A stretch of 64,000 nucleotides of DNA from Neoscytalidium dimidiatum. Lineage: Eukaryota > Ascomycota > Dothideomycetes > Botryosphaeriales > Botryosphaeriaceae. The notes under the pieces were generated by a model. It was not told the DNA's origin and ran no database searches. It worked only from the letters and a program-made list of their open reading frames with translations. The DNA lies in NCBI GenBank assembly GCA_037367355.1, contig CM074695.1, forward strand, positions 2,170,001 through 2,234,000, in the 5' to 3' direction. This document shows, piece after piece, positions 11,721 to 21,795 of the stretch (position 1 is the stretch's first letter; every line of letters begins with the position of its first letter). Position numbers and translations under genes: made by a program.

Positions 11721-12337
11721 GGCAACGCACAGGCAGGCATTGCGTTCCTGGGTCGGTGATATCCTAGCGTCATCCCCAGCTTTTGCTTCCCGCCCCCTAG
11801 CCCACTACCCCAGACGGCCGCAAACGGCCAAGGCCCCCGAGAGCCGACCGCAACTTGCTGCGTGGGTGCCCCGCTCGTTCCGGTCAGAGAGGGGCCCGCG
11901 TCTTGTTGGGACCAGGCATGCGTGCCAGGCCAGAAGTCATTGCGTAAGAAGAGTCGATGAAATCCCTCAACCATCGTGAAAAATGCCAAACGCCGGGGTA
12001 TTGTATTGCAGTCCAGACAAAACGCCGCACTCATGCAGAGGGAGGTGCGGAGAGGGAAGCTCGGGATTTGGTAACAGAAACAGCAGGAACGCGGCGGTAA
12101 GCGAAAATGCGGGGAAGGCCAGCCCTTGACGGCTAATGGCTGGCCGTCCGGAGCCCAGAGGGTCGCAGCCGACATGACACGTAGATCGCCTGCGCCAGCC
12201 GTCGGGGAGACCACACGTTCGGAGTCCCGCCGAAGGGCAAGGGGAAGGTCGTTCGAGAGAAGCTCCACGTGACGGTGCTGCCCCCAGGCCGATGCAGCGC
12301 GAAATGACGAATCTCCGACGGGGGCTCGCGCGAACTC

Positions 12338-13697
12338 TCATGCGAACTTCTGATGGATGATGTCCGGATTTTCCTGCCACTCGTCCTTCTCCACCCACAT
12401 CTGCTGATCATTAGCACTCGAAATTAGTTCAAAGGGGCGCTAACGCTGCTGACCTTCTTGAACGTGCTAAGGCCAGCCAAAATGCTGCCACCCGTCCACG
12501 TGGTGTACTTGCGCTCAGGAGGCGCGTATATTTTGATCCTCATGTCCTTGACGGCAAGGCGCTGAACCTCATGCAGTAACCTGTCACCGAACCCCTTCGT
12601 GAGAGTGGAGCCGCCCGAGAGAACAATGCTGCCAAACAAGTCCTTGCGAAGGTCCAGATCGGTCCTGTTGATTGCGTTGACGACGAGTTGGTGGACACCT
12701 TGATACTCAGACCCAATGAGCTCCGGATTGAAGAGAATTTCAGGAGCCCGGAAGCGCTCGGCACCGATCTGGACTCGCACATCAACATTGAGAAAGTCGT
12801 GCATGGTCGAAGGATACTCACCTTCAGTTTCTTGCCGTCAGGCAGTTTGTACTCGACACTCTTCTCGTTTGCCCTGGCCGTGCTGCCTGACCACTCCTTT
12901 TCCTCCTTGACAGGATCCAGGCAGACGTAGGAGTGCGACTCCTTGATATTGCGCACGATCTCCTTCTCTGCACTGGTGTGGAACACATACCCACTTTTCC
13001 TCAGCAACATCTGGAGGTGTTCCGTGACATCGCGACCAGCAACATCTATTCTCTGGACGGCATTGTTGATTTGAAACCCTCCATAGACAGGGACCGCATG
13101 AGACACGCCATCACCGGCATCAAGGACGACACCGGTGGTCCGCCCAGATGCGTAGAGTGAGAGTACAGCTTGAATTGAGGTGTAAAGCGCAGGCACGTTG
13201 AAGGTCTCGAACAGGATTTGGGCAGCAGTGTCACGATTGGTGCGTGGGTTCAGCGGCGGCTCGGTGAGAAGGACGGGGTGCTAGATACCGGTTCGGTCAG
13301 TGCAGTCCAGGTAGTGATATACATGCAAAAGACTCGCTTGAAATGCGAGATAGATCATTCAAACCAGCAAGGCTACGATGGGCATACTCACATCCTCGCT
13401 CACGGTCTTCAGCTCCTCAGCATACACATACTGCCATATCCTTTCCATGTCATCCCAATCCGTGACAATGCCGTGCTCCAATGGATAGTTTATCTTGAGC
13501 AGTCCTCTCAGCTCTTGTGCCCGCGGTCCGATGAAGACATCACCCTCCAGAGCTCCGGCGAGGGCCCTGACATGCTTTGGACGACCGACGTAGGATGGAA
13601 AATAGCACTTGGGTAGATCCTGACCTGCAAAACCTGCTCGAATTGTGCCGCTGCCATTGTCAAGCACAATGGGTGCGTTGAGGAGTCTGGAACCCAT
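12338..13697 (-). CDS. ARP1: centractin, actin-related protein Arp1
   Basis: Forms the short actin-like filament of dynactin, the activator of cytoplasmic dynein needed for nuclear and vesicle movement in hyphae (Neurospora ro-4 is the homologue). Exons 13697-13392, 13280-12822, 12768-12454 and 12400-12338 join in phase to 380 residues, the usual Arp1 length. Seen: [18 protein letters not shown] (phosphate loop 1), [44 protein letters not shown] (phosphate loop 2), [18 protein letters not shown], and [13 protein letters not shown] near the end. The 21-codon last exon ([16 protein letters not shown]) matches the Arp1 tail. Its acceptor is a CAGCAG pair; the second CAG gives the best family fit, the first would add one Gln. 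Actin itself is excluded by the YVGRPKH and tail sequences. Confidence 0.93.
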
Positions 13698-14541
13698 GGT
13701 AGAGGGCTGGTCAAAGCTTGTCTATTGACGACGCTGGTTGATGCAAGGGCGGCCGCGGTCGGGAGGGGCTTGCGCGCCGTGGACGTGGGGCTCTGTGCAG
13801 AGCTTCGGGCGGGAGACGGATGATGCTTTGTCAAGGCTCGTTGGTGTTGTCGTCGCGTCCGTTGGATGAGGTCGACGCGCCTCTGCCGCTTGCAAGGGTC
13901 CAACACGTTGTTTGCGCCGGGGCCACACCGCCAAAACGTGGGAAAGTAGGCGCCGCCACTTGGCGGTGTGCGCGGCCAACGTTTGGCCGCGACTAAATTG
14001 AGAAGCATCGCGCCAAGACAGTTCTGGATTGCTCGTCCATCGCGTCAACAAATACAAGCGTCTTGTTGGAATTGCTCTCGCTAAGAGAGGAAACTACTGC
14101 TACTTTTCACCTGCGCTGCTTCTCATAGGAATCCCTAGCATCAGCCGTGCTGCATCTTTAAAGCTTCTACACTGTGCTTGCTGTGTTTCTCTGTGACTTA
14201 GGCCCTTTCCTTACTTTGGTGAGCCTTCTGCAGGGTTTAACCTTTTGCTTTGCTTGTTTGCGAATTACACTGTGATATCTGGGCGCTGCCATTGCCCCCA
14301 CGCAGATACTGCGATAATATGGTATGGAGCCGGAAACGTCATAGTTTACATTTTCTCGTTGATATATTGTTCGGCATAACAGATCGATGGCGAATGGAGT
14401 TCATTTGAGCAAGGGGCTTTCTATTCCAAACGCACATGGGTGTTCGGGTACTCACTTCGCCACTTTGTGGAAGTCCTGTTTCCAGCGCTTTCCAGGCCTG
14501 ATTCGGCCTTGCTTCTTGAGCCCCGTATATCAACACTCATT
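13698..14541. other. intergenic
   Basis: Holds the ARP1 promoter and the 3' side of the hydroxylase gene. No further gene seen; open frames here are shadows of low quality. Confidence 0.5.
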
Positions 14542-15381
14542 TTACCTACGGACGCACAAGTCGCTTCGAATAACCCATTTTTCACCCGCAAGAACTTCTC
14601 GTCCTTCATGTAGCATGCAGTCTGCCCCGTGCTTGTGAAGAAGGGCCATGCCGACCTCCAGACCTACGGCGACTGGCTCCGGGAGTGGATCTTTCTTGGA
14701 AGCTTTCTTGGGGGGATCCGGGTAAAATACTGTCTCACCTCCAATGCATCCTGTGGCCGGTGAAGTAAGGTAGAGAAGTAGAGTCCATGTCGTCCGCGCC
14801 TGGATGTCTTTCTCTCCGGGTATCACAACATTATTAAAGTCATCATCTACAATATTTTAGCCTTGGGATACTCATGTGAATCCGAAGGACTTCTTACAAT
14901 GTTGGTCGAAAAATTGACCCTTTGAATAGCGATAGATTCGGATGTTGGGGTTTAGCCCAACCACGTCACCGCCCCACAGCCTTCGTCTTTCATCCGGCGA
15001 CAGTTGTAATCCATCCTCCGACTCGACATTGCCGAGCACAATGTCCTTTAAGGCTGTCTCTTCCCAAAGCCTTTTCGCAAAAGCTGGGTCTTGGATCTGG
15101 AAGCGATCATTTACTCTCACTGCTTCTCCTTTCTTTGGCTTCCCTGGCGTCGTAGTGAGGGGCAAGGAAGATAGGAAAGAAACGTAAGTTTTGCATAGCG
15201 AAGACGGCCAGAAGTTGGGCACTGTCACAATCTGCCCTGGCAATACCTCTTGTAGCGAGAGATCGGTCGTTGGAACAAGTGGCTTGAAGGCGGGCCAATT
15301 AGGCGGGCGCTGCTCTTGCTGGGCGACGACAGCTTTTGCGGCGGGAGGTGCAGCGTCTTTCTTCTTGCCTTTGGGCGGCAT
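14542..15381 (-). CDS. prolyl-4-hydroxylase-like 2OG-Fe(II) oxygenase
   Basis: Non-heme iron dioxygenase of the P4H alpha-subunit group, using 2-oxoglutarate and O2 to hydroxylate an unknown substrate. Exons 15381-14898 and 14846-14542 join across a 51-nt intron to 262 residues. The splice falls inside the iron motif: H161-Y-D163 is made only after joining. Seen also: WTLLLYLT and GCIGGETVFYP strands, the distal iron ligand H241 (LHEG) and K251 (GEKWVIRSD), the likely 2-oxoglutarate carboxylate anchor. The N-terminus is lysine- and alanine-rich with no signal peptide, so an intracellular rather than ER enzyme is likely. The ATG at 15381 is the first of the frame. It is divergent from the FHL1-like gene. 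Confidence 0.88.
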
Positions 15382-15938
15382 CGCAGTCGGAGTATCTCTG
15401 GGCGGAGGGTCCAAGGCTAAAAATGGGTGGGAAGGAGTGCTGCCTATGGCTGGTAGGATGACGATGACTCGTCCGAATCAGTCTGCAAAGGCGTAGCTAT
15501 ATGCCCGTATGCTTTCTCAGGCGATCAAACTCAATCAGAGGCCTCAACGAGTGAAGCGTACGTCCTGCTTCTCGCGAGGATTGACGACCGACGAGAAAGG
15601 CCAGGCCGCCCACCGACCGCTCACCGCCCGCCGCGTAGTCCCGCTGGCGGCCCGGCGAGACAACAAATCTGACGACCGCCCAGGGCAGGATAATCCTCGG
15701 GAGACAGCGCCAAGCCTGAGATTTCATGATCGCTCCAGCGTCCCTCACGCGCGGCGACTGCGATTCCGCGCCGCTGGCTGACTTCGCCGGGACAGATCTC
15801 CCTGACGCTCGAGACTGCAGTCGCAGGCGGTCAACCAACAGGCCATTCGCCTCGCCTACGGCTCTCTCAGCTGCCGCTTCCCCGCCATATGCGCGTTCTC
15901 CATTCGCGACGCAAGATGCCGATGCCGAAACCACCGTC
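15382..15938. promoter_or_regulatory. shared divergent promoter region
   Basis: About 560 bp between the hydroxylase start (minus) and the preferred start of the forkhead gene (plus). It contains the alternative in-frame ATG at 15726 for the latter, with a weak context (T at -3), compared with G at -3 for the ATG at 15939. Confidence 0.45.
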
Positions 15939-18900
15939 ATGACGGAGGAGAAAGAGACAACTACCAGTCCCGGCGCCGCGCCGGAAGCGACAATGACAGA
16001 AGGCGTGGATGCCCACCCTGCTCTTGCCGATGTGCAGGCTGCGGACCAGACGCAGCCAGACGCAATCGATGCGACGCAGCAAACGCCCGCGCCAGCCATG
16101 GAAGGCGCCAGTGACCGCCTGCCAGCGGTCAGCGCACAAGGCGAAGCAGAAGTAGAAACCGCGAAGGTGGATGGCTCAGGCGACACACGAACACAAGCGC
16201 TCGCCGAAAAGCAAACCGCGCAGTCAGACACTACAAAACCGGACAACCCAATCCTGCCCGCGGATACGCCTGTGAGCGAACGGCCCCTCGAACCAGTAGA
16301 ACCTCCCCAGCTCTTAGAAGAAGCAGCTCAGCAGGACAATATCAACACCAATGTTGGGAACTTACCAGATCCCTTCGTTTCTGGGCCGCAGGATCTGAGT
16401 GGCGAGGCAACACAGGCCGAAATAATCATGGACGGGGCCAACGTGCCAGACTACTACAGTGGCATGGATGTTCAGCCGTCTGATGCTCTCGCGATACCTC
16501 CCGACATGCTCGATACTGGGTACCCTCTGTCTTCACACTCCGGCATTCAACTTGAAGACAGTCGTCAGTGTGCTTTCGCCAAGCTCGAATTCCCCGATGG
16601 AGACTTTTACATGACAACGTATGCGGTAGAGCTAGGAAGAGATGCGCGTGCATTCCGACAGGAAATGAGGAGACGGAACCAGGAGGAGCTTCAGGAACAA
16701 CGAATGGCTGGCAGCGTTGGAGATGGTCCGCAAACGCCCATGAGACCTGCAGCACCCAGCGCAGCCAGCGTCTGTCGGAGCAATCTCAGTGAGTGCGGTG
16801 GAATCATGGGAGGAGACGACTACCACGTCAATGTCGCCCCACTGAAGCGGAAAAAGAAGAAAAAGGACTCGAAATCGACGAGCTCATCTTCGCAACGCCC
16901 CTCCAGGAAAAGTTCCATCGCTGGCAGCAATGCCCATGAAACGATAGATTACAACGGACTTGTCCTCCAATCTCAACCCGACACGTCTTCCTTTCTCCCT
17001 GATCCCTATGAAGTTCCTCTGGTCCCCATACACCCGCCCATGTCCGAGACTGGTCCCGTTGGCCACAAAGGCATCTCCAGAAAGCACCTCAAAATTTACT
17101 ATAGCTTTGACAATCAGGTTTTCGAAATGAAGGTCCTTGGCAGGAACGGTGCTTTTTTGAACGAAGTTCATTACATGCCGGAACATGGTGCAGTTGAGCT
17201 CCACGACGGAGACAAAATCCAGATTGGCGCCGTTTCCATCATGTTTCGCCTTCCGAACTCTCCAGCAGATGAAGATGCCCGCTCAGAAAGTTCCGATAGC
17301 GTCAGCGGCGGCATCAGTCTCAATTTCGAGGACGGACGAGGTCAGAGCATCGTGGCGGATGAGGAGAGCGATGATGATGGCTTCAGCTACGCCGAGCAAT
17401 ACGACTTCAGTCCGCATGCATACGGATGGGATTCTGAGGAAGAGGAGTTCTCTGCCGACGACGATGCAGAAGACGAATATCGTGAACACGAGCAGCTACC
17501 GAAGGTCAAATTGAAGCTGAAGCTCAAGCAACCGGCTCAGCAGACAACAGCAAAAGAGTCCAAAGCGGAAGCTCGTCTTAAGAAGAAAAAGAAGAAAGAG
17601 AAGATCAAGGCAAAGCAAGATGCTAAGGTGAAGGTGGCCGGTAAAACGGCACCCAAGCGGTCAAGTGACGACCACCCTGAAGACTTGTCGAAAGAGAGGA
17701 GTAGAGACAAGGAGAAGGAGAAGGATAGGGAGAAGGATAGGGAAAAGGAGAAGGAGAAGGAGAAGAAAGAGAAGAAAGAGAAAACTGCATCGAAGACCGC
17801 GTCAAAGACTACGTCCAAAGCGCCATCGAAAACGGTCGACAAACCGAAAGAGAAGAACGAGCCAACTTCACAGGTCAGCATTGTACCTCCTGAGGATGTA
17901 CCTCAACCGAGCACGGAAATACCGCAACCCGAGATCAAGACTGAAGGTGGCAAGGAGAAGGAGGAGAAGAGACCCGAAACCCAGCCAAACAAGGATAGCA
18001 GTGGCAGGCGCGTTTTGACCGCAGAGGAAGCTGAGAAACTTGGACTCGAGCCAGGCACTGTTATCGAAAGGAAGAAGGGTCCAGGTCGACCACCGAAGGA
18101 TGGAATCATGTCGAAGCGCGAAAAAGCGGAAATCATGCGTCGCAAGAAAGAGGCCGAGAAAGCAAGAAAGCTTGGACTTGATCCTGAATCTATTACGAAG
18201 GTTGACTTGACTCGGCCCCGGGAGAAGAAAGACGGAGAAAGCAAATCGGATAAAAAGCCCAAGACTGATGGTGGCGAGGGCGAGTCTGCAGGTCCTGATG
18301 GTGAAGGACAAGGTGCAGAGAAGAAATCAGTCAAGATGTCGAGGCCGTTGCGAACTCCATCTCCCGAGATGAAGGAATCAGACTATACCGAGGAGCAGCT
18401 CCAACGACCGGCGGCTAATTACGTCGTCCTGATTCACGAGGCTATCTCGAATTCGAAAGAAGGGAAGCTCAACTTGCAGCAAATTTACAGCGCAATTGAG
18501 CGCAAATATCCATACTACAAGTTCAAAACCGGAACAACGGGCTGGCAGAGCAGCGTCCGACACAATCTTGGCCAACACGATGCTTTCCGCAAAGCTGAGA
18601 AGGAAGGAAAGGGCTGGTTGTGGGCTATCAACCCTGGGGTATCCATCGAGAAGGAGAGGCGGAAGCGGGTGACTCCTCCTCCACAGCCGCAGCCCAGACC
18701 TTACTATCCTCCTAGCCATCAGTCTCCTTACGGCATGCCTCATGGAGCGCCGAGTTACCAACACCCGCCTGGTCCGTATCCTCCGAGACCGCCAGCGGCT
18801 CCTGGACAGCTCCCTTACGGTGCAGCCCAACAACGCACCTACCAGTCACCATACGGTTCGCAGCCTCTGGGACAAGCGGCGCAACCGGTCCAACATAGAG

Positions 18901-20321
18901 GACCATATGGTCACCCCAACGGTGCGAGGCCCCCCTATCCCAGTCCTTACGGGGCTTCGCCCTACGGTGCTCCCCCTGGTGCTCCAGCGATGTCCTATCC
19001 CCCGAATCCTGCAAGCTCCTCACATCCTCCTTCTGGTGCTTCGTATGCCACAGCCGGACCTTCACCATACGCTACTTCTGGTGCTGCAGCCTATTCGCCT
19101 CCGGCAAGCGCACCGGGCTATCCGCCTCGCCCACCCCCTTCTGTACAGCCACAACCGGGCCAACCGGGTGCGTCACAACCTCCGCAGCATCCCGTACAGC
19201 ACAATTCCACACCCACGCCAGTCGGTCACCCTCCCAACGAACCTATCCCACCCCGGAAGCCAAACCTTTATTCGGATTCCGCGCCATATGCTCCGATGCT
19301 GAACAACTTCCGTGACTACTACATCAGAAATGCTCATGCTATGCTGAAGCGCAAGTTGACCCGGGATGAGATTGTGAAGCTAACTGATCGTGGTTTGGAA
19401 CGTGCGCTGTACCCGGAGAGGTATTTATCGAAGGAGGAAGAACTGGATGAGAGCGCCAAATTGGATCTCAAGGACGAGAAAGATATTGAGGAAGCGGTAA
19501 AGGGCATGCTGAAGAAATTCAACTACGGCTACCTAGTCGAGGAAGCTGAGAAGCGCGTTGGCAGAATTCCAGTGCCTGCGGCTGCGCCTTCTCCCGCCCC
19601 TGCTGTGCCTGTACAGGCGAGTGCTGGTGCGCCAACAGCTACAACAGCTACAACAGCTACCCAACCTGCTGCTAGCCATCATCCACCAGGTCATGGCCAG
19701 GGTCAGGCTCCTGGCCCAGTTGCAGCGCATCCCGCCCCAGTTCAAGCACCCCGACATGACAATGCTCCTGCTTCAGCCAGCCCGCCAGCGCCAGTCACGT
19801 CTCACGCCCAGGGAGATGGACCTGCAGTTGTGCCTGCAGCCGGACCGAGTCCAAGCACAACTTTGCCTCAAAATCTTAATGGACAACCTCCCGCGCAAAT
19901 CGCGAAACCGTCAGCGACAGAGCATGCTCCAAGTGTGCCTAAAACAGACCCGAGCAATGCTTTTGAAGCTCCGCCTGCACCCTCCACATCGTCTTCCAAC
20001 GCTGCCTCTGCCCAGTCATCAGCTTCTCTTCAAGCTCAGAATTCAATGTCAACTGTGGCACCGGCACTGCCTCCGCGTGCAAATGGAACAAGCACCCCTG
20101 TACCTCCCCCAGTCGAGGCATTGACTCCTGTAGGTGGTAGTCCCAAGCCGGGAACACCTGTCTCTGCGACACCTCCAGCGCCAAGTTCGACGTCATTCGC
20201 CGGGAAAGGGCCATCACCAGTGCCGACGAACAATTCATCCACTGGTATGAAGCGGAGCCTGGATGGGGATGCGGCGACAGAGAACGAAGGTGAGGCGAAG
20301 AAGCCGAAAGTTGAAGGCTAA
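15939..20321 (+). CDS. FHL1: FHA plus forkhead transcription factor, Fhl1-like
   Basis: Large nuclear regulator, 1460 residues from the ATG at 15939 (1531 if the ATG at 15726 is used), single exon. Seen, numbering from 15939: a forkhead-associated (FHA) domain beginning near residue 211 (AKLEFPDGDFYM, then VELGRD), broken by about 130 residues that include a lysine run, and resuming near 375 with GISRKHLKIYYSF, VLGRNGAFLNEV and DGDKIQIGAVSIMF. Long Lys/Glu-rich low-complexity follows, then a forkhead domain at about 823-912 (GKLNLQQIYSAI, GWQSSVRHNLGQHDAF). The C-terminal third is Pro/Gln/Ala-rich. The FHA wording (KIYYSF, GRNGAF, KIQIG) resembles yeast Fhl1, which controls ribosomal protein genes with Ifh1, more than Fkh1/2 or FOXK. 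Fkh2 remains the alternative. Confidence 0.8.
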   Translation: MTEEKETTTSPGAAPEATMTEGVDAHPALADVQAADQTQPDAIDATQQTPAPAMEGASDRLPAVSAQGEAEVETAKVDGSGDTRTQALAEKQTAQSDTTKPDNPILPADTPVSERPLEPVEPPQLLEEAAQQDNINTNVGNLPDPFVSGPQDLSGEATQAEIIMDGANVPDYYSGMDVQPSDALAIPPDMLDTGYPLSSHSGIQLEDSRQCAFAKLEFPDGDFYMTTYAVELGRDARAFRQEMRRRNQEELQEQRMAGSVGDGPQTPMRPAAPSAASVCRSNLSECGGIMGGDDYHVNVAPLKRKKKKKDSKSTSSSSQRPSRKSSIAGSNAHETIDYNGLVLQSQPDTSSFLPDPYEVPLVPIHPPMSETGPVGHKGISRKHLKIYYSFDNQVFEMKVLGRNGAFLNEVHYMPEHGAVELHDGDKIQIGAVSIMFRLPNSPADEDARSESSDSVSGGISLNFEDGRGQSIVADEESDDDGFSYAEQYDFSPHAYGWDSEEEEFSADDDAEDEYREHEQLPKVKLKLKLKQPAQQTTAKESKAEARLKKKKKKEKIKAKQDAKVKVAGKTAPKRSSDDHPEDLSKERSRDKEKEKDREKDREKEKEKEKKEKKEKTASKTASKTTSKAPSKTVDKPKEKNEPTSQVSIVPPEDVPQPSTEIPQPEIKTEGGKEKEEKRPETQPNKDSSGRRVLTAEEAEKLGLEPGTVIERKKGPGRPPKDGIMSKREKAEIMRRKKEAEKARKLGLDPESITKVDLTRPREKKDGESKSDKKPKTDGGEGESAGPDGEGQGAEKKSVKMSRPLRTPSPEMKESDYTEEQLQRPAANYVVLIHEAISNSKEGKLNLQQIYSAIERKYPYYKFKTGTTGWQSSVRHNLGQHDAFRKAEKEGKGWLWAINPGVSIEKERRKRVTPPPQPQPRPYYPPSHQSPYGMPHGAPSYQHPPGPYPPRPPAAPGQLPYGAAQQRTYQSPYGSQPLGQAAQPVQHRGPYGHPNGARPPYPSPYGASPYGAPPGAPAMSYPPNPASSSHPPSGASYATAGPSPYATSGAAAYSPPASAPGYPPRPPPSVQPQPGQPGASQPPQHPVQHNSTPTPVGHPPNEPIPPRKPNLYSDSAPYAPMLNNFRDYYIRNAHAMLKRKLTRDEIVKLTDRGLERALYPERYLSKEEELDESAKLDLKDEKDIEEAVKGMLKKFNYGYLVEEAEKRVGRIPVPAAAPSPAPAVPVQASAGAPTATTATTATQPAASHHPPGHGQGQAPGPVAAHPAPVQAPRHDNAPASASPPAPVTSHAQGDGPAVVPAAGPSPSTTLPQNLNGQPPAQIAKPSATEHAPSVPKTDPSNAFEAPPAPSTSSSNAASAQSSASLQAQNSMSTVAPALPPRANGTSTPVPPPVEALTPVGGSPKPGTPVSATPPAPSSTSFAGKGPSPVPTNNSSTGMKRSLDGDAATENEGEAKKPKVEG

Positions 20322-21282
20322 ATTTAGCCATATTCAAGGTAATTAAGCATGCTTGATTGATTGACTATAGCTAACACAAGCCAGGCGTAAAGGACTCGGA
20401 GTTGCAATGGAAGGAAAGGTAATGCGTGATGAGCTCTACCAATTGGCATCGATATCCGGTTTGACAGGGTCCATATTATTCTCCAAAAAGGCGTTCTCAA
20501 GGCGTTGGGGCCGCTCCTGGGCCCAGTGCTGCATCTTTTCTTGCATAGCATCTTCCAGGAGCAGGTAAACGTTTTTTTTTATTTTTCGCGACAGGCTCCG
20601 GTACCTGCGATTTTTGACATTTGCATCTCAAGAAGCAAAATGTCTTTACGTTCCACATTGAAGGCAAGTCCATGGTAAGAACTCGGTTTCGTTAATGTAC
20701 CTTTGTGGGTGGTCAGACACATGTCTGCCTTGTTCTTATTTTTCACATTGATGCTGCACTATCATTCTTGTGTAGCTGCATTCGGTTTCGATATCGTGTA
20801 CATAAATTTCTTGGTGAAAGCGGATACAGAAGCATAAAATGGCCTTTGCATCGCACCTTCTCAGACCTTGTGTACGGCCATTCCTAAATTATCTGAAAAC
20901 AAGGTTGAATCAGGTTGGTCCTCGACAGTTAAATGGAAAAAAGTGTACTGGGAAAAACGCTGTCGGTGACGCAGTTGACAGACCCTAGTGGATTTCGTGC
21001 AGCGATAGTTTACTCTGGCTGCATGAATGACAAAGCAAGAATACAGTTCCAAGCTTTGTGGCATGAATAATGCGTGTCGAGTCAGGCCCGTGGTGTCAAT
21101 GCTGGCGGCGACCTGCGGGGTCTGGCGGCGGGGTCCGAGTATCAAACAGTTTGACAGTTTTGCCAGGCAATTGACAAAGTCCCGTCTCACATCCCACCTA
21201 CGCATCCTATTAAAGCTATTATCCCGCGCCTCGACGCTCCAGCACTTACGGCACCACTCGCGGCCTGCGAACTCAACCCCCG
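20322..21282. other. intergenic
   Basis: Between the forkhead gene and the HIU hydrolase gene. Contains a T-run near 20572; no gene, RNA or repeat recognised. Confidence 0.5.
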
Positions 21283-21795
21283 ATGCCCAAGCCCAAACCG
21301 GATGCAGTCAATCGCGCCGTTGCTATCGCATCACAACTAGCCCACATCTCGGCTACTACAAAGACCCAGCAATCCTCCACCGCCATGTCCCAGAAGCGCC
21401 CACCGATCACTTGCCACGTTCTCGACACGACAGCCGGCCGCCCCGCCGCCTCGATCCCCGTCACTCTCACGCTCCTGTCCCCGTACGGCCCGAGCACGCC
21501 CCTCTCAGCGACAACCAACAGCGACGGGCGTGTCACCGCGTGGGCGGCACCCGCAGGCGACCCTACCACGCTCGAGGAGATTTTCCGCAACAGCAAAGCA
21601 CACGAGGAAAGTGGAGAGAATGCGGAGATGCTATGGGCCTTGAAGTTCGAGACCAGGGCGTACTGGGAGCAGAGGGGCGTGAAGGCGTTTTTCCCCGAGG
21701 TGGAGATCAAGTTCGTCGTGCGCGGGCGTGAGGAACACTACCACGTCCCGCTGCTGCTCGGCCCGTTCAACTACACGACTTACCGTGGCTCGTGA
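21283..21795 (+). CDS. 5-hydroxyisourate hydrolase (transthyretin-like)
   Basis: Hydrolyses 5-hydroxyisourate, the urate oxidase product, to OHCU on the way to allantoin; the enzyme is usually peroxisomal. Single exon, 170 residues. Seen: the ITCHVLDTTAGRPA signature with the active-site histidine at H45, an aspartate-rich turn, FFPEVEIKF, and the diagnostic C-terminal block YHVPLLLGPFNYTTYRGS ending in Y-R-G-S, whose last serine belongs to the active site. The core begins at about residue 36 (MSQKRPP); the upstream 35 residues carry RAVAIASQL at residues 11-19, close to a PTS2 peroxisomal signal. I chose the upstream ATG because of this leader; the internal ATG at 21388 would give a plain cytosolic enzyme. 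True transthyretin is animal-only and is ruled out by YRGS. Confidence 0.93.
   Translation: MPKPKPDAVNRAVAIASQLAHISATTKTQQSSTAMSQKRPPITCHVLDTTAGRPAASIPVTLTLLSPYGPSTPLSATTNSDGRVTAWAAPAGDPTTLEEIFRNSKAHEESGENAEMLWALKFETRAYWEQRGVKAFFPEVEIKFVVRGREEHYHVPLLLGPFNYTTYRGS

Larger units (their letters stand above)
10528..12337. other. 1.8-kb region without recognised gene
   Basis: GC-rich stretch between the Par32-like promoter side and the ARP1 3' end. Frames on both strands have no domain or spliceable partner. Two short tandem duplications are listed separately. Confidence 0.5.

Noticed and set aside
15726..15938. N-terminal extension of the forkhead gene from the ATG at 15726
   Set aside because: In frame and possible, but its ATG context is poor (T at -3) and the residues look like translated leader; kept as an alternative only.
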